A stretch of DNA of 17,254 bases from Asterionellopsis glacialis (GCA_014885115.2 WKLE02001891.1:6522-23775); one strand, 5' to 3'; positions 9,201 through 16,900 are shown, numbered from the stretch's first letter. The notes: generated from the letters alone by a model not told the origin. Numbers and translations are program-made.

Positions 9201-9287
9201 TTTCACGAAGTACCTCAAGGAACAGGATCTGTAGGCCAAATGGTGTTGACACCTTTGGGGAGTGCATTGGCTTCTGCTAGAGATTGA
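6237..9287 (+). CDS. Tyrosyl-DNA phosphodiesterase 1-like protein, divergent second motif
   Basis: TDP1 enzymes remove topoisomerase I peptides and other adducts from DNA 3' ends, using two H-x-K-(n)-N motifs of the phospholipase D superfamily. This 1016-residue, single-exon protein shows the family order. YSDRFYLHRP and the following segments (about residues 60-180, ending LVLHGHKG) match the start of the TDP1 fold. The first motif is H488-x-K490 with N509 (VHHPKFMILF ... STGNL). A block near residues 590-625 (YKFEQSQVHLIATVPGQHRG) matches the inter-domain region. The second motif is H852-x-K854 (PHIKTYSR), followed by MSSACLS and FELGIMF. In that block, where human TDP1 has Asn516 (SANLS), Cys889 is present. 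Residues about 183-470 are a low-complexity, Ser/Asp/Gln-rich insert absent from the human enzyme, with a Ser run coded by AGT repeats and two SUMO-interaction-like motifs at 267-279 and 437-448. At 1016 residues it is far longer than human TDP1 (608). Activity is uncertain because of the Cys. Confidence 0.85.
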   Translation: MPKRVDRPWENRGIGRGTFSNYCNSTNHTSSKKQSHTSSTTTTSNSSIVPSITVNGITYYSDRFYLHRPKPKQTRTRTTKQEGINATMRQQEQQPKKEMKNHHYSCTCGSRQPPPLLDRGELIRSLDLKAAIVSTYTMDPYWMKDEFSSLFQSNSNDTGDENNDSSSSSSSNSIPTLVLHGHKGFSIVPQKEHDEKEEVVSSNPDSTNHNNKYAYDSDPNKNDSFSEQHRQRQVDATKSCSDTPPIQIKSDTSTTFHRIESLNGNDIICIDDSSDEDGDNKDKDEQLESSTTTTQKNKHTEEQQEKQKRNETTRTSSLEKVTLDQRSTPPSCNSVSPIIPDAIKSRHSHNIMKDKMVKEDTNLRVQTKEDLPPEESWRTMQSPTMMRQEVNLQFPKSVHFTEVLPTYLPLEAIRKRPKDSERNLQCTGQNNNKENNIIVTVDDMDDDSSSHANKQIQQQDQQKQLSPKFQGIHPYVVQNRKYMKGVHHPKFMILFEKQGSIVVVVSTGNLTNPGSTDASWIQRFEPSTNNATSTSTPPLKVSEDMRCNGSDFGYVLADYLQRQSDATKDETHVMPTEFLQHYLQINTLTDFRRRYKFEQSQVHLIATVPGQHRGRHSSKHLGRLGGGKKLRSFLYGPQRVADILSRLGEKGQPHQKANNDESRNSNNSNKENGKTLSTEWLPDSILSNQDRLVIQQTSLGGNWKRANLAELGRSYFACDDLQQNATSNINKDDELLERMDILWPTEEFMKNHAPSASSVVGHLNPEKSLTTSWSSISRDSPNMVSDVERLANYHTAISTNHSQEMIDSGLHNGSLLFLSSKAFNTIDLSCISRMTHYEPSIPEQIPEVRPPHIKTYSRMFEGNEYNLRQTYNCGKADEFFSWVLMSSACLSLGAQGKAVPHRGFESDEMTYSNFELGIMFCSRLQRNPSHDRLYCWKPTQCVCGRRRSTSKQGGGAGASLIHLPFPFCLRPPSYQDDPDEANFSVTPFFHEVPQGTGSVGQMVLTPLGSALASARD
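6732..6749 (+). repeat. (AGT)6 microsatellite coding for Ser run
   Basis: Six AGT codons in a row lie inside the TDP1-like reading frame, at residues 166-171, at the start of the acidic low-complexity part. It is length-variable DNA in principle, but stays in frame because the unit is three bases. Confidence 0.8.
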
Positions 9288-9481
9288 AATAATTACTGTA
9301 CTTGGTCACTGAAAATCAGCATACAAGGTTACTCCATTTTTGAAACACATATAAAAATTTCTACGATTTTCTTAATTGTGACTACTCTTGGACTGACTCT
9401 CTTAGTATCGACAAGAAAAAAACAAGTGCTTATTTTTTTTACCCGCCTTTAATGTCTCCGTGCACTCCTGCTTTTTACTTA

Positions 9482-11230
9482 CTAGTATAGCAATGCTGCG
9501 GATAGCTTCATGGCTGCGTCGACTAAACCCACCTTTAACTTGTCGGATGTAGTACTATTGGCGAAGTTCACAAGCCATGGAAGGAGGTCTATAAAATTGA
9601 GCAACGTATTATCATCATGAAGGATTTTGAGTATAATGTCTACAGCTAACATATAAGCAGTGTGATTCACTGGGGTCTTTCGCAATATCACAGCATGTAA
9701 AGCACTCACTAAACGGGAATTACGTGCGACGACCTCCCGGTTACATGCTTCAGTTACCAAGCAAAGGAGGACAGCAAGAGCTCCGATAACTTGACCACTA
9801 CCCCCACCCTCAATAATCCGTGATAAGTTCCAAATTAATTCTGTATCTCTGACCAGTGCATGGTGGTTTTCCGGATGTTGTGAAAGCTTTTCCAAAGCAC
9901 AAATAGCGCCTTTGCAGACTTCCTCATCCGGGTAAATGATCAACTTCCCCACCAGTGATATTACTTTCGGACGGTGTATCATGACTACATCCATCTCACT
10001 GATCATTTTTAATAGGACTCTTGCCGCGTGTAATTTTAGAATGTCGTCTCCTTTGCCGTTGCTTAAAATGGTTTCAAGAGCTTCCAGTAATTGTTGATAC
10101 TGGGGGGTAAATCGATACATATTGGTTGATACCACTTGCTGCACAATTCGGACAGCTTGCTGTTGGATCTTTGCATTGTCATCTAAAACACATGAAATTA
10201 AATTTGGTTGAAGAAGTTTTCCTGTGTATGCAGGTGCGTTCAGAAGGTTTTCTAAGCTTGCTTTACAAGTGAATAAGTTTTCAACGATGCTTAATGCATC
10301 GTATTTCATGCAATTATTTTTTGATCCTGCGGTGTTGGCTCGACTCCTACTACTACCAAGATTATTGGCAACAACTAATACAAAATCTCGTCGTTTAGCC
10401 ATCATCACACGAACACGACAAGAGTGATACGAAAGACGACACAATCCCTTCATAGCATCTTTGGCAGCACTATTATTGTCTTCACTTGTAGTAGATGCCG
10501 CTGTGGTGAGTGTGGCGATCAACATACCAGCAACAGCATCAATGGAGTCAGTGCCGAGCTTTGTTTTTCCACTTACAAGGTTGTTGCACTCGGTATTCTG
10601 TTGATGGGAGAAATCAAAACTAGAAAACAATGATATTACCAACGCAGCATCAGTTCGGATATCCAACGACACTTCTCGTTCAATAACAAGTAACATGGCA
10701 TTCAAAATTTCAGTAGATAGCGTCAAAGTACTTCGATTTGAAAGACATTGTACCAGCCGAACAGCTTTGCTTAAACCGGCATCATGAACAGCGATTTCTT
10801 TTCCATAGGAAGCAAAGATCTTTATTACTTGTATAAGAGAGGTCATTAAATTCTCCCGGGAGGCCTCGTCTACATATTTTGACAATGCCATGGGTGAACT
10901 TCGAAGGATAATGTGTTCCAATAGTGTAACTAGTAAGGATAGTTGAAGAGCACGGTCTTGACCAATCTTACTTTTATAATACATACAACCACTTAAGCGT
11001 TGTGATGATACAGCTTTGCAAAGCTTGCGAGTAAGAGCTGTGACAACTCCATCTTTAATTTCAAGATCATGCATTGCCTCATCGTGGTGATTCACAATTG
11101 TTAAAATCCTGTTGGCGGCAAAGAGAATTTCATCTCGACTTTCTGCATCAGCAAGATCGACAATCATCTGCTCTGTTGTTGCCTCCATACCACTGATCTT
11201 TGTTTCTAATGTAGATGTAATCTTGGCCAT
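9482..11230 (-). CDS. Armadillo/HEAT-repeat protein, function unknown
   Basis: The 582-residue protein is encoded by one exon. The start ATG at 11230 has A at -3 and G at +4. The whole chain reads as paired amphipathic helices of about 40-residue period, clearest from about residue 90 to the C-terminus (for example NAKIQQQAVRIVQQVV, DEEVCKGAICALEKLSQHP, GQVIGALAVLLCLVTEACN). These are typical of armadillo or HEAT solenoids that bind proteins. A polar, less regular stretch near residues 210-310 separates two blocks of repeats. There is no CxxC head as in the other armadillo gene, and no signal peptide or membrane span; it is probably cytosolic or nuclear. Its 3' end faces that of the TDP1-like gene, with 194 bp between the two stop codons. 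The family is recognised by repeat pattern only. Confidence 0.8.
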   Translation of the reverse strand: MAKITSTLETKISGMEATTEQMIVDLADAESRDEILFAANRILTIVNHHDEAMHDLEIKDGVVTALTRKLCKAVSSQRLSGCMYYKSKIGQDRALQLSLLVTLLEHIILRSSPMALSKYVDEASRENLMTSLIQVIKIFASYGKEIAVHDAGLSKAVRLVQCLSNRSTLTLSTEILNAMLLVIEREVSLDIRTDAALVISLFSSFDFSHQQNTECNNLVSGKTKLGTDSIDAVAGMLIATLTTAASTTSEDNNSAAKDAMKGLCRLSYHSCRVRVMMAKRRDFVLVVANNLGSSRSRANTAGSKNNCMKYDALSIVENLFTCKASLENLLNAPAYTGKLLQPNLISCVLDDNAKIQQQAVRIVQQVVSTNMYRFTPQYQQLLEALETILSNGKGDDILKLHAARVLLKMISEMDVVMIHRPKVISLVGKLIIYPDEEVCKGAICALEKLSQHPENHHALVRDTELIWNLSRIIEGGGSGQVIGALAVLLCLVTEACNREVVARNSRLVSALHAVILRKTPVNHTAYMLAVDIILKILHDDNTLLNFIDLLPWLVNFANSTTSDKLKVGLVDAAMKLSAALLY

Positions 11231-12018
11231 TGTGATCTATATTTTTTGGGCTTCTTTACCAGTCGTTGTAGATGGCGTTGAAGCGGAATTAATGAGTTGA
11301 TACTTGCGGGTGGTCCAAGAAATTTGTGAAACGAAAAGAAACCGTTAGTAACGAAAAATGAGGTATTTTAGGAACATGCTTTTAGGATTGTCTACTTTAC
11401 TTGTTTATTACCACCAAGAGCTATGTCTATCATGCAACAATGAGAAGAATGTCGGTTCCAAACCCGCCGTTGCTACACCTCAAATTTCAGATTTTCCCGC
11501 GCACCTATTGAGCCCCCCCTGGAAAATGTGCCCCCCGATCTTGCTTATCCAGAAAAGAATATGATGTTGTACCTTATCTCAGCAAAGATCCTTCCAGTCG
11601 ATCGAGTCGATGCTGTCCTGTATTGTTTTGTTATTTTTCTACGTACTGTAACATAATAAAGGACTTTAATGTACCCAAGACTAATTACTTTATCTTTCCA
11701 CTAGCGCGGTCGAGCCCCGGTAGTAGAAAGACAAAAAGCGTCTGATTTCCGCCCTGACAAAGCGAACTCTAAAAGGAGAAAAATGGGCGACATAACCATC
11801 TGGCACCTGGAGAATGAGACCAGTCGCTGAAGCCCAACAAGAAGTCCCAATCTTTTGTGGTGCTGTCGTCTTCTTGCAATAAGATTCTGTGTGGTCCTTC
11901 AATCGGTTAAATTCAACCATCAATATCCACAACAACATTAATTTTAGCTTGAGACAATCAGTTTTGCTGTAAATTTCAAAACTTCTTCGACAATAGAAGA
12001 AGGTAGCAACTAGAGACC
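11231..12018. other. Divergent intergenic region between armadillo and PX genes
   Basis: This stretch separates two divergent genes and should hold both promoters. An open frame of 68 codons at 11358-11564 (+) starts with a hydrophobic run (MRYFRNMLLGLSTLLVYYH) that could be a signal peptide, but nothing else supports a gene. A 117-codon frame at 11690-12043 (-) overlaps PX exon 1 in antisense and has no recognisable content. The part from about 11700 to 11900 is noticeably richer in G and C and may be 5' UTR of the PX gene. Confidence 0.5.
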
Positions 12019-12625
12019 ATGCACTCCATGATGTATCTAGCACCCAAACACTGGTCCCCGCGTTATGACGAGTAAGTACAGTATCAATCTTTTTTCAAAG
12101 AGAAAAAATTGGAACTAGTGTACAGGTTGCAAATTGCCATTCTCCCCCCTTATTGCATTTTTCTGATTTACAGCCTTTTTGCATTATTCCTATCTTTACC
12201 TTAGTGCGTTCTTTACTGTCAAAATAGTAGGTAGACAAAAAATGACAAGTTCACCTTTATCAAACGATCAAGGTATTGGTGGAAAGACACATCATCCTGC
12301 AGTTTATTATGAAGTACAAGTACTACGAGCACAGGAAATTTTCACAATCTATCGACGATATTCCAATTTTAAGTGGCTTTATGAGCAAATTACTAAATTT
12401 CCACCTGCACCCGAAGAAGAAAACAATAATACCCTTGATGATGCGCCCATTGAAATGCCATCTGGAACATGTCTTTTCCAACCGCAAGATGAAGAATTCC
12501 TACAGCAACGGATGGAAGATCTAGCAGAATTTGTAAATAATGTGCTTGAAAGACCGGGATATGCATGCCATCCGTCAGTTTCAAAATTCTTCCAACTTCA
12601 CGAATTTGGTCTCCCTATGAAATAA
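12019..12625 (+). CDS. Small PX-domain (phosphoinositide-binding) protein, two exons
   Basis: PX domains bind phosphoinositides, often PI3P, on endosomes; stand-alone PX proteins of this size resemble SNX3-type sorting nexins. The favoured model is exon 1 at 12019-12071, a 133-nt intron (GTAAGT at 12072, TTACCTTAG ending at 12204) and exon 2 at 12205-12625, giving 157 residues. The domain runs from about residue 18 to 150: FFTVKIVGRQ (first strand), VYYEVQV, the lipid-binding RRYSNF motif at 68-73 with R69, the FPP loop at 83-85, and R120 in QQRMEDLAEFV. The loop after FPP is acidic and Asn-rich (APEEENNN) where many PX domains carry Lys, so lipid affinity or specificity may differ. No other domain is present. 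An alternative start at 12065 with acceptor 12173 also stays in frame. The gene converges with the MsrB-like gene; their stops are 77 bp apart. Confidence 0.72.
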
Positions 12626-12702
12626 CACGTTAAAATTTTAAACAGACGGTCAATCATTATGATGTATAGTATCTTTAAAGAAATTATATTCTACGTCTAT
12701 GT

Positions 12703-13735
12703 TTATTCTTCAGTCGGACGGCCTGCAGCAGAAACAAGGTTGATACAATACTGTGTGTTCAAAAACCAAAAAGAAGAATATAAATGAGAACGCGGTATAT
12801 CATAGTGACACAGAGCGAATAATTGCACAGAGACAAACAGAAAGAGCTTTTTCTTACGCGATTTCCACTAAAGTCTGGCAAGTTATGTCCAAGATGAGTA
12901 CCATCTACAGATACAGATTCACCATCAGGAAGACAACGGACGTTATCCCACACAACTTCTTCATCACGAAAGGAAGGCCATCCATGTGATAAACTTTCCT
13001 TGACGAATTCATCAAATGTTCTACCCTTTGGTGCAACAAAAAGAAGTTTTCCTGTATTGGAATCGTAAAATTTCACCTCACCATTTTCTTCAAACTCTTG
13101 CTTAGCCTCCTCTGCGAATCAATAGAAAGCACGTGATAAACAAATAGGATTAGAGCGGTTTTCCCACACAAAATACTAGACGCCTCATTCATCATCAACC
13201 ATACCTATGAAAGAGGTAGTTTTCCAGTAGCCTCGGTATTCAGCATAATGGCGATTGAAGTTGCAAATGCGATCGGCAACCTCTTGGTCGCAATTCCAAC
13301 GGAGATTATCCTGAACAGGAACGTTGGAAGTTCCTATCGAGTTTTTAATTTCCATTCAAAAACAAAAAAGATAAGAATCAACTTCTAAAAAGAGAACAAA
13401 ATTAGCCAGTACAACTTACCATGAGCTTTTTGAGACATGATACTTTCATCTCCCATCACACAAGGTCCATCAAATTTCTTTACTCCGCCCGAAAACAAAC
13501 TGTCAAGAAGTCCCATGCCAAGTGATGTCTTTGTAAAAAAAGAATTTCGTGTTTGAATACAAAGAGTTTTTCAGAAAAGTCGACAAAAGATAGCACGTGA
13601 CAGACTAACACTTTCCAACATGCTGAACATGATTCTTACTTTCTTGTTCACTGCGAAACTGGGGTGAGACTGGAAAGCAGCACTGCAAGGAATCAAAACT
13701 GCGAGAACCACTGAGATAGATTTGAATGAGACCAT
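12703..13735 (-). CDS. MsrB-like (methionine-R-sulfoxide reductase fold) protein, probably plastid-targeted, five exons
   Basis: My model has exons at 13735-13640, 13528-13420, 13333-13205, 13111-12858 and 12750-12703, with GT-AG introns of 111, 86, 93 and 107 nt. The frame closes exactly and gives 211 residues. Residues 1-20 are a signal peptide ending CSAA before F21, and are followed by a Ser/Lys-containing stretch, as in diatom bipartite plastid presequences. The C-terminal half carries MsrB landmarks: G155-WPSF, G182-THLGH, and R196-YCIN with the presumed catalytic Cys198. MsrB enzymes reduce methionine-R-sulfoxide. The two CxxC pairs that bind zinc in typical MsrB are absent; other Cys are C55, C83, C92 and C171, of which C171 might act as resolving Cys. 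The middle part (WNCDQEVADRICNFNRHY, from W81) is not typical MsrB. Reductase activity is an inference. If exon 5 is missed, the frame reads through intron 4 and loses the catalytic Cys. Confidence 0.8.
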
Positions 13736-14351
13736 GGTGACTCTTTTATGGTTATAACGTAAATGGCTTGTCTAGCTTTTCTATTAGAGCACTGTTATCA
13801 AGCGTCGTTGACACACCAGCGAACACCGAACAACCTAATGAAGACTCACCACTCTCACCTGACGAAATCTTTTATTGGCTTTCTCTCGGCCAGCAGATAC
13901 GATACTGTACGACTGACGAAGCAGTGACGTCAGCCAGTATTTTTCAACCTATTTACTTGGTTGGCGGGACACAGTCATGTTTTTTGCACGACTAGTTTCT
14001 ACTTGTCCCGGACATGCGTGATGATGTTTCTCTTCAAAGTCTGGCCTTTGCTGTTGTTCTCTAACCTCTGCCTCGAGTAGTTTTTTTTTAGGCCTGAATT
14101 TTTGCTCTTTAGAGATATAAATAGTTTCTTCGACTTCTCAGCCTCGCATTTTAGGAGTTCATTCTGGGTCTCTTTTGATTTTATCATGCAGTTGCTACAA
14201 GTTACGGTACGTAATTTGAAAACATGAATATTTCATGCTTATCACCAGAGAATCTGTAGATTCCAAAGCAATGTCATTCTCCCTCTACATATATGGACCC
14301 GTACAATTGTATCAATTGGGTTCTGGCATGGGTTTATAGTAACTGCTATTG
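13736..14351. other. Intergenic region upstream of the MsrB-like gene
   Basis: This stretch should contain the MsrB-like promoter and the 3' end of the membrane-protein gene, both on the minus strand. A TGACGTCA site lies at 13925-13932. Short frames at 13768-13995 (+, starting with TTG) and 13999-14187 (-, Lys-rich) have no recognisable content. A TATAAATA string occurs near 14116 with no supported gene at a suitable distance. Confidence 0.5.
13925..13932. promoter_or_regulatory. TGACGTCA, CRE/bZIP-type site
   Basis: This is a perfect palindromic cAMP-response-type element about 190 bp upstream of the MsrB-like start codon. In the diatom Phaeodactylum, TGACGT elements mediate CO2/cAMP and light control of plastid carbonic anhydrase through bZIP factors, so one in front of a probable plastid gene is plausible. 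An 8-nt match alone is weak evidence. Confidence 0.35.
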
Positions 14352-15412
14352 CTAATTTTGTCTTGATCCGTATCTGGTCGGTAACAATCCATAATCCATG
14401 TAGGAACACTTTAGGTCAGTACTCTGGTAAAAAGGATAAGCGCAGGTCAAGATTGGGTCTCGACCATACACAGCAATACCATTGATGTACAATCCCCAAA
14501 ACCAAGCCATTGACATTCTAGACCACCAAACATCTAGGTTACATTGCATCCCAAAGATGAAACCCATGTACCAATGGTGCAGATGAAAAGAAGGATGCAA
14601 GATGTACGGTACAAGAAAAAAGACTGCGCACATGACTATTTCTATCACTTTTCTAGCAAAGACCCCATCTTGTATGGAATAAATGACATGATACAAAATG
14701 ATGATACCTGCAAAGGGCATTATGAAAAGAATCCCAGCTAGCCAGACTTTCCAGGACCACACACAATGTATCTGATAAAGACTCAAAGAAACTTTCATGC
14801 AGTCGAAATGAATTGCCCACGAACAGCATATGGCCGAACCCCATGCTGTGAAGACCCATGCTAACGTATCAACACCTCGTTGATGGTAAAGATGGCCAAT
14901 TACAAAAAAGCTAACATGTCAACAACAATAATGTTCCCATCATACAAGACCATATCTTTCAGCGTGAATGTTTTATCTCGTCCCCAGTCTACAGCGTGGA
15001 TGAAATAGTGCATAAGCACTATTCCAATAAATGTCAATAAAATAAATTTGACAAATTTAACGACCGCAGGTTCCATAAGAACAATATTGTGGTATCTCAG
15101 TGCGTGGTTGGGTAACCAGTTCTTATTGAATGAGGACTCACATAATGTGCAAATTTTTTGTAGGGTGGATGCTGGATCATTGACAGAGGAAAGAATTTCT
15201 TTCTTACCTTCTTGATGACAAAAAGCCTCCTCGTCATCTAAGCAGCTGTCTTCTATTGCAAATCCATCTACCAAACTATAATCGCCCCTTTTTCTAAGAG
15301 ATACCGGCATGCAGTTGCAATCGCTACTACCACCATTGCAATCAATGCACGAAGGTGTAGGACTAGTGTTCTCCTCTGCCATATTTGATTCTTCTAATTT
15401 TGAGGAATCCAT
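14352..15412 (-). CDS. Multi-pass membrane protein of unknown function, interrupted by a -1 frameshift
   Basis: The first frame (15412 to stop at 14900) encodes 170 residues: a Cys-rich acidic N-terminus (SCIDCNGGSSDCNC), a second Cys pair (ICTLCESS), then hydrophobic segments FVKFILLTFIGIVLMHYFI and IIVVDMLAFL. At a run of six T (plus strand A6 at 14904-14909) the frame meets TAA, while the -1 frame continues as VIGHLYHQRGVDTLAW to a stop at 14352. Read as one chain it has about 353 residues and six or seven membrane spans, ending with LHPSFHLHHWYMGF and NGIAVYGRDPILTC, rich in His, Trp and Tyr. The break falls inside the second span, which is only complete if the frames are joined. I do not recognise the function; no transporter or enzyme signature was found. 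The cause may be a missing T in the sequence, a real mutation, or programmed frameshifting. Confidence 0.6.
14903..14909 (-). promoter_or_regulatory. Slippery-type heptamer T TTT TTG before in-frame stop
   Basis: On the minus strand the codons read GCT TTT TTG TAA. The heptamer T TTT TTG fits the X XXY YYZ pattern for -1 ribosomal frameshifting in the correct phase, and a -1 shift enters the downstream open frame directly. A small stem (ATCAAC, 5-nt loop, GTTGAT) begins 18 nt after the heptamer, further than the usual 5-9 nt. A homopolymer error would look the same. Confidence 0.25.
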
Positions 15413-15680
15413 ATATCATGGGTTCTCTTGTTATAGTATGTATCTTTTGACGCGCAAGAGGAGTTCGCAGAACAATTTGCATAGCCTGCACTCCCCTCTC
15501 CTCGACTTCTTGTCGGTTTATCCTGGTAGCTGCAGATGTGGACACGAAGCAACATGTCGCCCGTGTCGCATGGTGACTCACCTGTATTAACCGCGCACAG
15601 TACAGTACTTGAAAAATTTGGCCTGTGAATGTCCCCAGTTAATTTATACTGCCCAATCTAACCGATAGTATCATGAATTA

Positions 15681-15690
15681 TACCTGGTAC
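15681..15690. repeat. TACCTGGTAC copy
   Basis: This is an exact copy of the 10-mer seen at 1087, 1164 and 1364, preceded by ATTA as in the ATTATACCTG words near 1072 and 1121. It lies in AT-rich non-coding DNA. Confidence 0.65.
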
Positions 15691-15879
15691 ATAATTAAAG
15701 TGTGGATAATGAGGTATACATAACTGTGTACATTTCTCAGCATTATATATCAATTTAGATTTATTATAAATAAAACCAATTTTGAAATTGGGTTCTCATT
15801 TTCTTTATTAGATGTTATTCATTTTTGAACCATGATATAGGTAGGGACAACTGTACCACGTAAAGTAACGTAGTCTACA

Positions 15880-15900
15880 TACCTGGTACACAGGTACCAG
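15880..15900. repeat. TACCTGGTAC palindrome next to hydroxylase exon
   Basis: TACCTGGTAC at 15880-15889 is followed by CAGGTACCAG. CTGGTAC (15883-15889) and GTACCAG (15894-15900) form 7-bp arms around ACAG. This hairpin ends about 24 bp before the first recognisable hydroxylase codons. Confidence 0.65.
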
Positions 15901-15923
15901 ACCAATTGTTAAATAGATGCAAG

Positions 15924-16900
15924 GGTATTGTATGGGATCATATGGAAGATTTGTTACAGCAATATGCATGTAAAGAATACTATTTGGTATGTACACTATT
16001 CATTGCACTGCACTACCAAATACAGTATGATATTTTGTTGCTCATATGTTTGCTCGTCGAGTGATGACGGATACTAATTTTGACACGCTGCGTGTAGTCT
16101 ACTTACCATCTCTCTCTTTCTGTATCTGTCTCTCTATCTCTACCTTCATTCCATTTTGCGCATACATATTATAGCATTCCTTAGAGCTGATGAAGAAACA
16201 TTGTGGATATAGCCGTGATGCTATACCTCAGCAAGAAGATATAAGTCAATTTTTAAAATCACGCACCAACTTTCAAATGAGACCTGTATCAGGATTGTTA
16301 TCCTCACGTGATTTTTTAAATGGGTTGGCCTTTCGTGTCTTTTTCTCGACACAATACATTCGTCATCATTCTCAACCTCTTTACACTCCCGAACCGGATA
16401 TCTGTCATGAATTGTTAGGTCATGCACCCATGTTTGCCGATCGTGATTTTGCCGACTTTTCACAAGAAATTGGATTGGCCAGTTTAGGTGCCAGTGATGA
16501 AGATGTTCAAAAATTAGCATGGTGTTCTTGGCATTCAGTCGAATTTGGATTATGCAAAGAAGATGGTGTTCCCAAGGCCTACGGTGCTGGATTATTGTCG
16601 TCCTACTGTGAATTAGAATATGCTTGTGATGAACGCCATCCTGGTGCAGAATCGCCACCCATGATTCGTCCATGGGATCCAGCTGTAGCGGCCGTACAAG
16701 AATTTCCAATTACAACCTATCAACCGGTTTACTTTTTGGCGGGATCCTTACAAGATGCAAAACAACGAATGAGAGAATATTGTGAAGATCTACACCGTCC
16801 ATTCTTTGCCTTGTGCAATGATCGGACAGAAACGGTCTTTATCGACCGACCTGTACGTCGTACTCAAGGACCTACTACTACATCGAAAGAAGTATCCTAA
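15924..16900 (+). CDS. Aromatic amino acid hydroxylase (phenylalanine 4-hydroxylase type), 5' part missing
   Basis: These iron- and pterin-dependent enzymes convert phenylalanine to tyrosine. Two exons are recognised: 15924-15986, then a 188-nt intron (GTATGT at 15987, TTATAG ending 16174), then 16175-16900. The first encodes [19 protein letters not shown], matching GTVFKTLKSLYKTHACYEY of mammalian enzymes. The second begins [13 protein letters not shown] and runs to the stop. Counting from the in-frame ATG at 15942 (256 residues), the iron ligands are H93 and H98 (HELLGH) and E138 (SVEFG), with the same spacing as human H285, H290 and E330. [35 protein letters not shown] and AYGAGLLSS are conserved. 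Human His264 is Phe here (VFFSTQY versus VFHCTQY). The ACT regulatory domain and roughly the first 60 residues of the catalytic domain are not found, and no tetramerisation helix is visible at the C-terminus. It could be a truncated copy, or its 5' exons could be too diverged to see. Confidence 0.85.

Larger units (their letters stand above)
15413..15923. other. Intergenic or intronic region 5' of the hydroxylase exons
   Basis: The region contains the 5' side of the membrane-protein gene and, further right, very AT-rich DNA. I searched the plus strand for the missing hydroxylase exons (ACT domain, HPGF and TWG-type motifs) and saw none. It has a short inverted repeat CCAATTTTGAAATTGG at 15776-15791 and two places with the TACCTGGTAC palindromes. 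If the hydroxylase has more 5' exons nearby, they are not recognisable. Confidence 0.5.

Noticed and set aside
11358..11564. 68-codon plus-strand frame with a hydrophobic N-terminus
   Set aside because: Only the first 20 residues look like a signal peptide; the rest is unremarkable and lies in a promoter region.
11690..12043. 117-codon minus-strand frame antisense to PX exon 1
   Set aside because: No domain and no repeat or membrane pattern that holds together. It is likely a chance frame in a GC-richer 5' UTR.
13768..13995. 75-codon plus-strand frame upstream of the MsrB-like gene
   Set aside because: It starts only with TTG, has no recognisable motif, and sits where the MsrB-like promoter should be.
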